In this document: positions 51,896 through 64,000 of the stretch, one piece after another
How positions within the stretch are numbered: position 1 is the stretch's first letter
Layout of the letters: the number at the start of each line of letters is the position of its first letter
DNA from: Hypomesus transpacificus
Lineage: Eukaryota > Chordata > Actinopteri > Osmeriformes > Osmeridae
Length of the DNA: 64,000 bases
Assembly (NCBI RefSeq): GCF_021917145.1
Contig: NC_061063.1
Location: 10,632,263 to 10,696,262 of the forward strand
Reading direction: 5' to 3'
The notes under the pieces: model-generated
What the model saw: only the letters and a program-made list of their open reading frames with translations
Databases searched by the model: none
Told to the model about the DNA's origin: nothing
Made by a program: the position numbers and the translations under genes

Positions 51896-53411
51896 CAGAG
51901 CCTGTTTAAGGAGAGCCTGTCCACTACCTATTGAGCCCCATTGTACCGAATTTTGTTGCAGTTCCACCAGAGTTCCACTGGGAGTGATCGCGGTCGAGTG
52001 CAAAATGAATGGGAGTCTATGGAGCTAAACGGCTAAATTTGTCTCTTTCGCCTGATTGTCATTGATAAATCTCAGATTTGATTATAGTTTTTGCATGTTC
52101 AACATGGATTACAGGTCAAAAGTTGAATGAACGAGTACTTATGTCCTTTTGATTTCTTACAGGGTAAGTCGTTGTTGCCCATAACACGCTAGCATTCTGC
52201 TAACGAATGTTGATTGGTTAGTGAAGGACTGACTACGACCAGAGATCCCGCTTGATGGCATCCGAAGCAGAACCAGAATGTCAGAGCATTAGCAACATTA
52301 GCAACAACATTAGCAAACCAAAACTCTTTCTAGCATGTGTATTGACAGGGAGAGCCTCACCTGTCAGCTGTGTTGTCGATGCCTCGAGAGTAAAGTGGAA
52401 GTAACCAGAGCTTGCCGTCAAGCAGTAGCGCTGGTCATACGATGTGTATGATGTCAATGCCATTTTCAAATGCTTTTTAGAACAGAAAAGCGACTTTAAA
52501 AAAATCTAACACCCAGTGGTGTGTATATTTTTTGCCTCCCGTTTCGATTTCAGAATTCAAATTACTAGACAAAAAATCATATCCTGAGAAAAGTGGATTT
52601 TGAGGGGTATAGCTCCATAGACCTCCATTCATTCTGCACTCGACCGTTAGCGCCCTCATATGGAACTTGAGTGGAACTGCAACCAGTTCAGAACCCGGAA
52701 GTTTCCCGAGAGTGGGAGTTCTCTCTTTATTATACATTCTCTGGTAATACCAGTATGTATGTTTGAATTCTGAATTCGAAAGGGGAGGCAAAAAAAAAAT
52801 AAAATTTAAGTCGCCTTTCTATAAAAAAAAAAAAACATTTGAAAATGGCATTGACGTCATACACAACGTACAACCAGAGCTACTGCTTGACGGCAAGCTC
52901 TGGTTACTTCCACTTTTCTCTCGAGGCATCGACAACACAGCTGACAGGTTAGGCTCTCCTGTCAATACACATGCTAGAAATAGTTTTGGCTTGCTAATGT
53001 TGTTGCTAATGTTGCTAATGCTCTGACATTCTGGTTCTGCTTCGGATGCCATCAAGCGGGATCTCTGGTCGTAGTCAGTCCTTCACTAACCAATCAGCAT
53101 TCGTTAGCAGAATGCTAGCGTGTTATGGGCCACAACGACTTACCATGTAAGAAATCGAAAGGACATAAGTACTCGTTCATTCAACTTTTGACTTGTAATC
53201 TATGTTGAACATGCAAAAACTACAATCAAATCTGAGATTTATCAACAACAATCAGGCGAAAGAGACAAATGTAGCCGTTTAGCTCCATAGACTCCCATTC
53301 ATTTTGCACTCGACCACAATCACTCCCAATGGAACTATGGTGGAACTGCAACAAAATTCGGTACAATGGGGCTTAATAGGGAGTGGGCAGGCTCTCCTTA
53401 AACAGGCTCTG
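51896..53411. mobile_element. 1.5 kb foldback element with arms of about 650 bp
   Basis: The left arm (starting CAGAGCCTGTTTAAGGAGAG) and right arm (ending in its complement) are inverted copies over roughly 650 bp with scattered mismatches, separated by about 200 bp. GTAATAC flanks both ends (51889-51895 and 53412-53418), a likely 7-bp target duplication. The spacer has another related terminus (tagctccatagacctccatt and a ctctggtaatac end), so two related elements may be nested. No transposase is encoded. It ends about 120 bp before olah coding sequence. Confidence 0.88.
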
Positions 53412-53532
53412 GTAATACATTTATTAATGTCTAGTGGACGTTATATCAAAACCGATTTAACTTTACAAAAAAAAGAAAAAGAAAGGACGTTTTTGACGTG
53501 TACATTTGCCCTCATTCCCCTGTCAATACAGA

Positions 53533-55496
53533 ATGGAGAAGTTGATTAACTGTTTCAGTAAAAAACCAGAAGCAGTGGCCAGGTTGATCTGTTTCCCGTG
53601 GGCGGGTGGCGGCTCCATCCACTATGCACGCTGGGGGCTCAAACTGAACAGCTCCATTGAAGGTAGGCTGCCAAATGTCACTATGGCTACTTTGATCATG
53701 GTGTCTCCAGAACTGTCTGCAGTAGGGCAAAACTGTACACTTGAAAACTTTTGGTAATGAACATTTTGCATGACAATGAAGAACAGCCTACACTGAACTT
53801 CTACCCGCCACCTAGCCTACGCTACGTGTCATAGTAGGCAAAAAAAATAAAAATAAGGAAGAAGTACTTGAATTATGCTGTTAATCATGGCGGCCTTTAT
53901 ATATATCTATGGTGTTAATGACCTTCGAACCCCATGTCACAGTGTTTTCAGTGACACTTCCTGGTAGGGAGGACCGAAACAAAGAGGCCTTCTTTCAGAA
54001 CATGCAGCAGATTGTGGATGAAGTCATCACCGTGTTGCTTCCTGTGCTGAAGGAAAAGCCATTTGCCCTCTTTGGCCACAGGTATGAGTAAAAATAGCAC
54101 CCCTTGGTTTTGAACACGATTGATCCACCTACATGCTCCTAAAGCATGCATGTTAAAAGTCCTCTCTGCACATGTAGCTGCATCTGAAAGTTTCATGATC
54201 CCACTTTGTACCCTGTTAGTTTTGGTGCCACGACCACTTTTGCTGTAGCTGAGACCCTAAAGAGAGTTCACAATCTGGAACCAGTTCACATCTTCCTGTC
54301 TGGTGCCTCTGCGCCATATGTGAGTATCGACAATAAAAGACCCATGCAACTCAAATCTCACACAGGCAACTATATACATGCAACTACATCCAGGCAACTA
54401 TATACATGCAACTACATCCAGGCAACTATATACATGTAACTATATACATGCAACTACATCCAGGCAACTATAGACATGCAACTACATCCAGGCAACTATA
54501 GACATGCAACTACATCCAGGCAACTTTATGCAGACAACTATGTGTTCATTTCTAGTCCGAGGCTCGTATCAGCGCCCCAAAGAGAAGTGATCTTTCAGAT
54601 GGGGACTTCATGCACTGGATGATGATTGTGGGCGGGACTCCCCCTGAGCTGCTGGCTAACCCTGAGATGCTCAAACACTTCCTGCTTCCTCTGAAGGCCG
54701 ACCTGCGGCTGCTGGACAACTACAGGTGGGCTCTGTGACCTCATGTTCAGACCATTACCCCCATGTTACATGAGCACACCTCTTCTGCTGTACTGTCTTG
54801 CACATTGCACAATCAATCTTAAACTTCATACTGTGATTTTTTATTGTCAGTTCTTCTATTTTCTATTCATGGCTTTTACTATAGCACCACCTATCAAAGC
54901 AAATTCCTTGTGTGTGCTATAACCCGGATTGTGATTCTGATGTGTTGTCTGTGTGATGTAACAGACCTGTTGTAAAAACACAGCAGCTGAGTACTTCCTG
55001 TGTTCCAGGTGTGACAGGCCTGCCAGCCCTCTCCTCTCTTGTCCAATCACATGCTTCGATGGGAAGCAGGATACTCCTCATGACTTGCAAGGTGAGAGCT
55101 TTGGTGCTTGTTAGTTTTTTACTCGTATTTATGCTGTCACACAGTGCTGTCAAAATATGGATGTACCGAATGAATAGTTTTACAACTTCAGTTGTGAGGT
55201 GGGGTTGGATTTACAGTATTAAAACCAATCTGTGTTGAGAGAACTCAACACATTTTGGAAACATTTGTTTGCGAAGTTACTTTAGTGCTTGATTAAACAC
55301 AAATGTATATATTGCTTAATTGTTTTTCTCATATGTTTTTCCCCTTGCCTTAGCTTGGAAAGAAATATCATCTGGAGATTTTATGGTGAGAATGTTTGAG
55401 GGAGGTCATTTTTACCTGAAACTCCCAGAAAATGAGAAGGTTATTTTTGACTACATTACACAGCACCTGGAGACGTCAGAAATGGACTACTTGTAA
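53533..55496 (+). CDS. olah: Oleoyl-ACP hydrolase, medium-chain fatty acyl thioesterase
   Basis: Type II thioesterase that can release shortened fatty acids from fatty acid synthase. Six coding exons, 53533-53662, 53943-54081, 54220-54319, 54556-54725, 55009-55091 and 55354-55496, keep phase and give 254 residues (human 265). The alpha/beta-hydrolase pattern is clear: LICFPWAGGGS near the N-terminus and the nucleophile motif GHSFG with Ser90, whose codon is split by intron 2. The probable acid is Asp201 (FDGKQD) and the catalytic base His226 in GGHFYL. The start follows a clean acceptor (aatacag), so a 5' untranslated exon lies upstream. An upstream in-frame ATG at 53506 is inside the presumed intron. 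Intron 3 has a tandem repeat. All catalytic residues are present. Confidence 0.94.
54357..54547. repeat. Minisatellite in olah intron 3
   Basis: atgcaactacatccaggcaa and tata variants are repeated about seven times, filling most of the intron between 54320 and 54555. Confidence 0.9.
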
Positions 55497-56389
55497 TTTT
55501 ACATTTTTTAAGTAGTTTATAAAAGTTTTAACTCAGTGTGTACAGTACTGCAACCAGTTTTGTGCTCGTATAACGTCATTATTTTTCTGCATCAGGCCCA
55601 AATGTTCCTTCACAAACACAACTATCATTCCTTAGTCTGAGGCAAGTGAACTCTGATATACTGTCATTGCCAAATGTATTTAGTATTCAGCAAGTGCTAC
55701 ATGTTTCTGTTTGACAGTACTGTTCTGTAATACAGTACTGTACTTTTTTATATAAATTAATAATAATGGCCTATTGTTGGACATTTAATGTAAAAAAAAT
55801 AAAAAATAAATGGACAGAGTTTTTATTGGTGAATAAATAAAGAAATGCTCTATCATAAAATATACATTTACAACAGTGCTGTCTCTGTAATAAGGCACAA
55901 TAAATCAATGTCACCTCAATTTTACTTCTATAATGTCTGACAAGGAGAATATGAATTACACTAAGAAATTAAGAATTTGTAAGTGGAATGGCATTTAATT
56001 TAGCTATGCTCTTTTTTTAAGAGTGATTTAGCTCTTCTGTAATGCTGAAATCAAATGCCCAATTTTCTTATGTCGTTTGCAGTTGAACCTGTCTATAATA
56101 TACCTGATGAGGTTGATGTATAAGACAGCTTGGTCCATTGCACAAAAGTGCTCTTAAAATATTATTCCAATATAAATGTTGATGCCGTGAATGTTTTGGT
56201 CTGATCTGGAGATTCAGTACAATGATTAAACAGTTCCACAAAAAAAACACAAATTATGATTGAACAGTGCAAATAAAAATACCTAGTAAGTGTTCAGTTT
56301 TAAAAACAGTTCTATAGTGTATATATATGTGGTCAGTGGTCATGTGGTCCCTTATATATGCAAGTCTTGCAGGTCAGTGTCGAAAGGGA
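55497..56389. other. Convergent 3' region of olah and slc9a3
   Basis: AT-rich sequence with AATAAA motifs near 55804 and 55832, which suit olah polyadenylation. The right half should be the slc9a3 3' untranslated region. No further gene or mobile element is seen. Confidence 0.5.
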
Positions 56390-59300
56390 CTACATGTGAG
56401 TTCCGTTCTGCGGAGACTGGTCAGCAGCGCCCTCTGGTGGGGCGGGGGAGTCGGTCATCAGGAAAGAGTCGTTGGAGTGGTTGCTGATGCGTAGCGGGGC
56501 GAGGCGGTGCAGGTTGCTGGGGGTCCAGGGCAGCCGGACCTGGGCCATCTGGGAAGGGGCCACGCTGCCCTCAGACTCTGCCAGCCAGGGAGGGATCTGG
56601 AGCGGGTCCACCTCCGGCAGAAAGGCTGGGTTCTCAATACCAGCTGGACCAAGAGCACATGGGACATGTATAAGGTGACTATATGGACATACAGACAGGA
56701 CATGTATAAGGTGACTATATGGACATACAGACAGGACATGTATAAGGTGACTATATGGACATACAGACAGGACATGTATAAGGTGACTATATGGACATAC
56801 AGACTGGACATGTATAAGTTGGATGTGTTTTGTGTAAACATGGACTTGGTGTGAGGGGCTCGTCGTGTCACCTCCAGGCCTGTAGGTGACCCTCATGGGG
56901 AACGAGACGCCTGTAACTTCACCACCAGAGGCACTGTCTCCTTCAGAAAACTCAAAATCTACACATTAAAAAGGAATGAATAGCATATTTTAGACATTTT
57001 TCTACTTTAGATATAAAGTATTTTTGGCCAAACAACAGGTCCATTCTAGACGTTCTGACTGGGGTCAAAGTGGCAGTGGAAAAGGGATATAGATTAGTTT
57101 TAGAGGTGTGATAGATTTGGGATTTTTTTTTTAAATATTCAGATTAATGTAAAAAGAGACTTAAAAAGTAAGAAAGAAAGACAGACATACCTTCATCTCC
57201 ATAAGGATGGTTTTTGCTTCTGTCCATCGACTGTCCATTTGGCACCTACATTAACAAACTAAAAATTACGACACAACCTTTTTTTTAAATCAATGCTGTT
57301 CTAGGATGGAACATAGCTGGAACACTTCCAACCTTCCGATCCTTGTTCGGGTTCCTGCTTATCTTCTTGGATGGTGCAACACCCGTTTTGGCGGATTTGA
57401 AGGACTCCAAGCGGCTCCGCATGGTGCGCTGGAAGATCTCCTGCACCTCGTTCTCATCCTTGTTGACGTCCAGGTGACTCCTGCTGTACCTGTGTCTGTG
57501 CTGTCACGAGACAGAACACAAGAAAGCAGAGCAGACGATGATAACAGATGAATTATGATGTTTAAAAAGTATGTGACTTGGTATGAGATATGTGATACTA
57601 TATTATAAAAGCACCATGGTTTTTTTTTGCCGCTGATCTATGGGCATCTGTGAAGCTGTCTGTGACATTGCTTGCAAAAAGGGCTGTGCAGATAACATTT
57701 GCTAATATTTGTTTTGTGTGCGTGCAGTACCTGCTTCCTGCCCTTGTAGAGGTGCTGCTGCAGGAGATGATGTGCGTTGATATCTGATTCTCTCATGCCC
57801 TTCACGTCCTGGTCCACGTCTAGACTCACAGACGGCACGTTGTCTCGTCTGGAGGGGGACAGGCAGGACACGTCTCACACAGACAGCCAGGAAGACCTCC
57901 TACCAGACCTACATCCAGACCTCCTACCAGACCTACATCCAGACCTACATCCAGACCTACATCCAGACCTCCTACCAGACCTACATCCAGACCTCCTACC
58001 AGACCTACATCCAGACCTCCTACCAGACCTACATCCAGACCTAAATCCAGACCTAAATCTACACAGCTGCTGCTGCCGTTGGTTGTGAGTAAACAGCACT
58101 ATCATTACCAAGGTGTCACACACTGGTCAAACAACCAGTCATGTGGAGGAGATGCTGGCATGCAGGCGTGTTTGTGGTAAATAAGAACTGTTTATATGGC
58201 TTCCTATAACCCCACTGAACTAACCTGTGGGCAAGGTGATATGTAAAAGTCACAAAATGTTGCTTACAAGAAGGACGAGACAGAAGCGTGCTCTGGACCC
58301 TGGTCGTCAGTCATGTAATCCATGAAGTCAGGCATGACCTCGGAGAATTCGTCCCCAAACTTCTTTTTAAAGTCAACGTTAGCCGTGTCATGTCGCACAA
58401 ATGCCAAGGAGCCTCTACGCTCACCCTGGAACAGAAGAAGAAGAAGGGGACTCAAAATGTGTTTCATGTGTGAGGTTGTTGGGGTGGGTGGGGTGGGGTG
58501 GGGTGGGAAACAGGCTAACCTGTAACCCGGCACTGTGTTAATTGTTTCCTCTGCTTTTCACCAATAACGAATAACAAATGTAATAATTTAAAAATTCGGA
58601 CCTCGGACTGTGCCTCAACCTTACCTCAGTCACATAGCTCATGGCGTCCTTGAGGTTGAGCTGGTGGAAGATGTTGAAGAGGTAGTCTCGAGACTTCCTG
58701 GCTGAAGGTTTCATCAGCAGCCAGCAGAGCCATTTCTCCTCAAAGTTGTTCCACCTTCAAATGACAGGAACATCGTCAAAACTCAAAACATTCACCGTCA
58801 AAAAGTAGGTTCCATCCATGCCATTTGCCAACTGAGCAGTGGGTTGTTTAATTTATATGATTTGTTTATTATTTTCTCATACAGTACATACTTGTCTCTC
58901 ATGTAGTTGTGTCCTATTTGTCCAGATATGTCCTCTATTGCAACTAGCATGTGGTCAAAGGCCTGAACAAATAAATACATAACGAGAGGATTTATTTCAT
59001 GAGACTAGACTAGATCCTTGTATTATTTTCAATGATTATCGAACAAGACGATTTAACTGTGGTTACCCGGTTCTGTAGTTTTTCAGCAAGTGTTATTTCC
59101 TTTTCTGTTTGCCTCTTCACTTTCAGCCAGGTGACCAGTGGTTTCATTGTTACGCCCTGAAGCAAATATTTAAATGGAGTAAACATTTAATTGTTTAAAT
59201 ATCAAGGGCCAAGTCCAAATAATCATGGTAGACATGTTTACCTGCAGGATGACAGTGAAGTAAATCACTATGAGAGTTGTACTGAGCATTAGATTCTTCT

Positions 59301-62300
59301 CTGGGATTTTATTCTCGTCCAGTAAAACTGCAAGGGCGTACGCTACTGCCCCTCTCAGGCCTCCGTAGCTCATGACCACCTGATCGATGATCTCCAGGGG
59401 AACCAGTCTGTATTTGTTCAGTATCCAGGTGAGAAAGAACGTACCTGTGGTGGGCAGCAAAACGTGACTTTAATATGTGAATAATTGTGAGGCTGTATGA
59501 AGCCAGTTCAAATCTAAATGTACTTTTTCAGCCAGCAATGTCACAGAAGGCTTCACAGATGCCTACAGAACTGCCCCTCAGCCAAGCTAAACCCTCAGAT
59601 TAAGTCAAAAACCATGACTCAATCTCACCCATGAACCTGAAGACCAAGACGAAGAAGACAGTGAGGAGGATGAATCCTGTGTTCCACACCCAGATGGCCG
59701 GGTTAATGGCTGAGATTCCCAGGAAGACGAAGATCATAGTCTCTGAGCCATTGGCAAACACCTTCATTGTGTATCGTACCGTGGTCACAGACCTCTCGTC
59801 CATGTTGGCGTTGATGTATTTCTGAGCGCAGACGCCACAGAAAGTGACCCTGTTGAACAAGAAGTAGAGCAAACCTAAAACTGACGTAGAGGATGTAGAG
59901 GAGAGGATGTATAAAAGGAGAGGATGTATAAAACTGATGTAGAGGAGAGGAGGAACAGTCAGGTGGCAGAGCGGTTAGGGAATCGGGCTAGTAATCTGAA
60001 GGTTACCAGTTCCTTTCCCGGGCCATATCAAATGACGTTGTGTCCTTGGGCAAGGCACTTCACCCTACTTGCCTCGGGGGAATGTCCCTGTACTTACTGT
60101 AAGTCGCTCTGGATAAGAGTGTCTGCTAAATGACTAAATGTAAATGCATTGAATTAGAAAAGTGTTAATTCATGGGACTTGTAACAGCAGTTCCAGAAAC
60201 TCACGACAGAATGGCAGAGAGGGAGAGCATCTCAGCTGTGAGGTAGGAGAGGTAGCCCAGGACGAAGATGAAGCCTGGCTCTATGATCTGGATGTTTTTG
60301 GTGCATCTAGTCAGGAGGCAGATCAGCACAGCAAACACCACGCCCACCAGGGCGCCGCCAAACGCCACCACGAAGAACGAGACTAGAGAGGGAGAGGGAG
60401 AAAGAGAGGAGGAAAGAGAGGGAGGGAGAGGAAGAGGAGGAAAAAACAGGATGATTGCCATGGAGAGAAAACACCTGTCTCAATACCCAAAATGGATTAA
60501 TCTCTACATTCAGACAGTGAATACCATTCAGACAAAAGTAGCAATTTTTTGGGGGGTTAATTCTTCATATGTAATATAAACATTGTCTGCAGGTAACATA
60601 CTTATTCCTTTGATTATCTCTGCCGCGTTAATCTTTGCCCCTCCCAGTGAGACAAAGGCATCACAAACATTGAACAGCACCTGTGAGAACAGGAGGGTTG
60701 GGTTTGTTTTACAGTTGACAGAATGTTGTGTGTAATTCATTGAACAAATGCAAGATCATTAATCAAACATTCCCACGGGAAAACCATGAATGTGTTCCAT
60801 ACAGTACCTTAACATATAACATTAAATACATTGAATGTATTTTATGTTCCGTTATGGAAAGATGCTATTGGGTGCCAGTGTTCTGTGACCAGAATTATTT
60901 TAAAAGGAGGATGGCAAGATACTTACAACAGTGACACCATCGTTAAGGAGAGACTCCCCGAACACCAAGATGAACAGGACCTCGTTGACGTGGACTTCCT
61001 CGAACACAGCGATCACCGCCACAGGGTCCACTGCTGATAAAAGACTCCCAAACAACAGGAACTGAAGCAGACCGATGTTCAGCACACCTACGAAACAAAC
61101 ACACATGACTTTTGACCGGCAACCCAAATCTATCACCTAAACGATTCCTACATTTCAATCATTCAAGGCTTGCATGCAGGGCTCAGTGGACTCTACCACA
61201 GGTTATGTAAATCAGGGTAACTGTTATCTTACCCATCGCACCACCCAAATAGCACCCCCACAGGGCCAGCCCAACAGCACCGGCGTTCCAGCATGTGCCC
61301 ACGACAGCGTACGTCAGGATGGCTCCCATGTTGCTGAAGAAAAGCTTGTTGGGCATGCAGTAGCCTGCGTCCAGGATGATCTGGGGCAGCAGATAGAAGA
61401 AGAACACTGTGGGGGTGAGGGTGAAGGTCTGGACCTTGTCTGCCCCCCAGATGATCCCTCCCAGGATGAAGCCAATCAAGATGAGGAGAGCGCTCTCTGG
61501 GATCACGGTGACCAGGGTGTGTTTCAGCTCAAACACTAAGGGGGAGGGGGGGGGGGGGGAGGGGAGGGGAGGGGAGGGAGAGGGGAGGGAGGGAGGGAGA
61601 GGGGAGGGAGAGGGTTAGCTGACACCAAGGCCGTAGGTTTCTTTTCAGATTTGTTTGTTTATTTGTTTATTTGAAAGGATCCCCATTAGCTGACGCTGAA
61701 ACGACAGCTAGTCTTCCTGGGGTCCAAAAAGTACATACAAAACCAGTAATCACAATCACAATTACTCACAAATATCGTATATAAATACACACCAAAGAAC
61801 AAGAAAAAGAAAAAATTCGGAAAGTACTGAAAAAAGTAATAAAATTAATGCAAAAAAACCTGTCACATAATACAATCATGCTCAACCATTCCAGACGATT
61901 TTGTAATAAAAGCAAATACAGTCTTAATCTTTTTTTAAAACCAGTTTTTCCCTTGATTTCACGAACCCCACCTGGAAGATTGTTCCAAAGCACAATTGAC
62001 CTATAAAACAGGGTTTTTTTTTTTTGACTTTTACCCACAGGGGTAAAGAAATCTGATGACTATTCATGATATGATGTGGGTGGGATGGCTGTTTTTAAGA
62101 GCTGAGGATACGGCCGTGAAATGTGATTTTTCTTCATGAAAAGTGTGCGTGTTGGAGGGGGGGGGTGTGTGTGGGATGGGGTGTGTGCGTGGGAGGGGGT
62201 GTATAAATGAAACCTTAGCCTGACACTCTTAGCTGGATTATTTGTGCACCTTTATGCTTTACATTTACACGTATTAGTACAATGTGATCGTGGTCACGCA

Positions 62301-63677
62301 CAGAGGCAACATGAGGCATTCAGGGATTAGACGACCACCAGGTGAGTCAGTGTAGGTCCCTGACCTCTGGCAGGGGAGAAAGACACTGAATCCTTCTTTG
62401 AGAGTGTCCTGGTGTTGAAACTACATCGTAAGAAAAGAGGATTAAAATATCATAGAGGTTGTGAAATTTGCAAATCATCAACTGCTTTGCTGGACTGAGA
62501 AAATATTGCCTCTGTTTTTAAGAGTATGATTAACTACGAGTCTGCTGTTTGGAAACCATCTAGGTTTGTCTTACAGTTCATTTTACATGAAAACAAATAC
62601 ATGTTAGATTCTCTTGGATTAATCCTCACATCTTTAAAACTTTTTAAATTGATATTTCAATTGAAAAAGTTTTAAATATATTTAAAATGTTTAAATATGT
62701 ATTTATTCATTTGATGTGCCACTCACAGTCTAACTCACCGGATCTCAGATGACTTATTCAAATGTTATGTAAACAAATAGATGACCAATTTAGGATTGGT
62801 GGGTATAGGTCAGAGGGTTAGGGTTAGACTGCAGATCAGAGGAGTTCAAATTGCCCTTTGGATGAAAGCATCTGCTAAAAGAAATACCTTATCATGTCAA
62901 TCAAAAGAAATTATATTCACATCAACTCAGCCCAATGACCATTTTGAACATCCGTTGTCTCTGGAATTGATCAAATCTTTTTCTATATGAGGGGCAGTTC
63001 TTTGCCTGGGGAACAGTGTGTTGCCTAGATAACACTGACGGTACGACATGGCTACAGTTACCATTATGTGGCATTGGGTTGTGCCTATTTATGGCACAAC
63101 TGCAACACCAAATACTTTTCACCTCCACTGGTGACAGCTTCTTTTCCCTTATCTCTGCTTGTCTCAAATCATACTCGTCCTGAGTTTCTTTGTGGAGGAA
63201 CAGTGGGTTCTAAGCACCACGTGTTTCACACAGTGGCATGACAACAGACCAGTCAGATTTTCCTCTTTGGTTCTATCTGTCCTTCAGTTGAATTATTCAT
63301 TTGTACTTGACTAATCAAACATAATCTTGAAAGAGATGTCAAGAAAACCTGCAGCTTTTCCCACTTATTCTCAAACACACATCTTGCAATGTTAACTATA
63401 CACTTATATAGTGATGTCACATACTTATGTACACTTGTTACATACCCAGTTTGGCAACCCCGGCTACTAATATCCACACCGCAATTAAGTAGGGGGTCTT
63501 CACATGGTGCCATTTCAAAGAAACAATGTTTATTCCCTGATCTTTTCCTGTCAGGTTGAGATTTGATTCTGTTGAGTTCTGAGAATTCCTATTCTCTGTG
63601 CCCTCCAGCGACGTGAAGCCCACCATGCACACCAGCATCGCTGCTCCCAGCAGCCAGGGTCCAGGACCAAATAGCAT
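56390..63677 (-). CDS. slc9a3: Sodium/hydrogen exchanger 3 (NHE3)
   Basis: Apical membrane exchanger moving sodium in and protons out. Sixteen coding exons keep phase and give 835 residues (human NHE3 834): 63446-63677, 61233-61535, 60927-61087, 60602-60680, 60205-60382, 59629-59849, 59242-59444, 59067-59156, 58892-58962, 58625-58754, 58268-58425, 57731-57848, 57333-57500, 57191-57245, 56872-56958, 56390-56643. The transport core has [51 protein letters not shown] and [13 protein letters not shown]. The regulatory tail has [21 protein letters not shown], then [11 protein letters not shown], and ends GTHM, a PDZ-binding end as in mammalian NHE3. The start [11 protein letters not shown] follows an acceptor at about 63694, so a 5' untranslated exon lies upstream. 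Fish have several NHE3 copies; this one is not assigned. Confidence 0.95.
56660..56822. repeat. 36-bp minisatellite in slc9a3 intron 15
   Basis: Unit tgtataaggtgactatatgg plus acatacagacaggaca is repeated about four and a half times and fills most of a 228-bp intron. Confidence 0.95.
57886..58064. repeat. 12-bp minisatellite in slc9a3 intron 11
   Basis: Units ccagacctacat and ccagacctccta alternate about 14 times, near the exon 12 acceptor but not including it. Confidence 0.93.
59958..60145 (+). mobile_element. tRNA-derived SINE, family A, in slc9a3 intron 5
   Basis: Third copy of the family seen in tekt2 and ago3: aggtggcagagcggttaggg head, ttgggcaaggcacttcaccc middle and gtcgctctggataagagtg tail with a TAAATG end. 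Confidence 0.9.
61536..61617. repeat. Purine tract abutting the slc9a3 exon 2 acceptor
   Basis: G-rich and GA-rich on the plus strand. On the gene strand it is a pure pyrimidine tract of about 75 bp joined to the ttag acceptor. Confidence 0.85.
61655..62045 (-). mobile_element. LINE 3' fragment in slc9a3 intron 1
   Basis: On the minus strand a short frame reads [17 protein letters not shown] then [10 protein letters not shown], the usual C-terminus of fish non-LTR reverse transcriptase proteins. About 250 bp of probable 3' untranslated sequence follow (gatccccattagctgacg). The 5' remainder is missing, so it is a truncated, inactive copy. Family not named. Confidence 0.7.
62158..62204. repeat. 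G/GT-rich short repeat
   Basis: gggggtgtgtgtgggatggg and close variants in slc9a3 intron 1. Confidence 0.7.
62800..62886 (+). mobile_element. Degraded tRNA-derived SINE, family B
   Basis: ataggtcagagggttagggt then actgcagatcagaggagttc and a tail ctttggatgaaagcatctgc match the other family B copies with many changes. Confidence 0.5.
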
Positions 63678-64000
63678 TTCTCGGAATGTAAATCTAAACA
63701 AATAAATAAAGTTCTTGGAGTAAAGAACCAGTCTTCTGAGACACTCCTGTGCTGTCGGCCTTTTTGCCAAGTCTGTCCAGACGTACTTGGCAACACTTTC
63801 TTGATGTTAGAAAAATATTTTGGAGGCGAACATTTCTGTCCCGTGGACTGTTGCTCTAGCAGACTGTTGCGGTTCCTTGGGAACAGTGTGATTACTTTCT
63901 TTTCTCTCTGTATCTTTCTCTGAACTGTCAGTGGGGCAGACAGGGTAGACATGGGCTCAAACATGGACAAGGTTTATAAGTCCTCATTCAAGCAGTGTGT
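63678..64000. other. 5' flank of slc9a3
   Basis: A splice acceptor at about 63694-63695 on the minus strand marks the start of the exon with the initiator ATG. The rest is presumed intron or upstream sequence. The open frames here do not match NHE proteins. Confidence 0.5.

Noticed and set aside
63551..63970. 139-codon minus-strand frame upstream of slc9a3
   Set aside because: It overlaps exon 1 of slc9a3 in another frame and ends in sequence unlike any exchanger. The NHE3 frame starts at 63677.

Overview
The window is nuclear DNA from a teleost fish. It has vertebrate genes with short, clear GT-AG introns, tRNA-derived SINEs with fish-type tails, a complete Tc1-family transposon, and very dense micro- and minisatellites. 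Ten protein-coding genes can be assembled exon by exon. All rest on reading conserved protein sequence and splice sites in this sequence; no search was run.

Layout, left to right: zbtb22-like BTB zinc-finger gene (minus, 773-3513); scn1b, sodium channel beta-1 subunit (plus, 5717-7695); naxe, NAD(P)HX epimerase (minus, 8663-11761), convergent with scn1b and carrying an intact Tc1-like element in its fourth intron; usf2, a bHLH-leucine zipper factor (plus, 14273-19019); two single-exon free-fatty-acid receptors (minus, 20749-21729 and 25971-26981); tekt2, tektin-2 (minus, 28372-31337); ago3, an 860-residue Argonaute with all four slicer residues (minus, 36071-49881); olah, medium-chain acyl thioesterase (plus, 53533-55496); and slc9a3, NHE3 sodium/proton exchanger (minus, 56390-63677), convergent with olah. 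The scn1b/usf2/free-fatty-acid-receptor grouping recalls human 19q13, and tekt2 next to ago3 recalls human 1p34.

The genes do not form a pathway or operon. Loose links are fatty acid biology (olah and the receptors), ion transport (scn1b, slc9a3) and RNA silencing (ago3).

The most unusual feature is how the tandem repeats sit on gene structure. In ago3, and on a smaller scale in naxe, tekt2 and usf2, many arrays touch a splice junction. Several contain a copy of the exon edge plus the splice site in every unit. In ago3 about 23 decoy 5' splice sites follow exon 18 and about 25 follow exon 8. Six decoy 3' splice sites precede exon 9. A pyrimidine tract of about 1.1 kb with no AG precedes the last exon. 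A 1.5 kb foldback element lies between ago3 and olah. These are the parts most worth following up.
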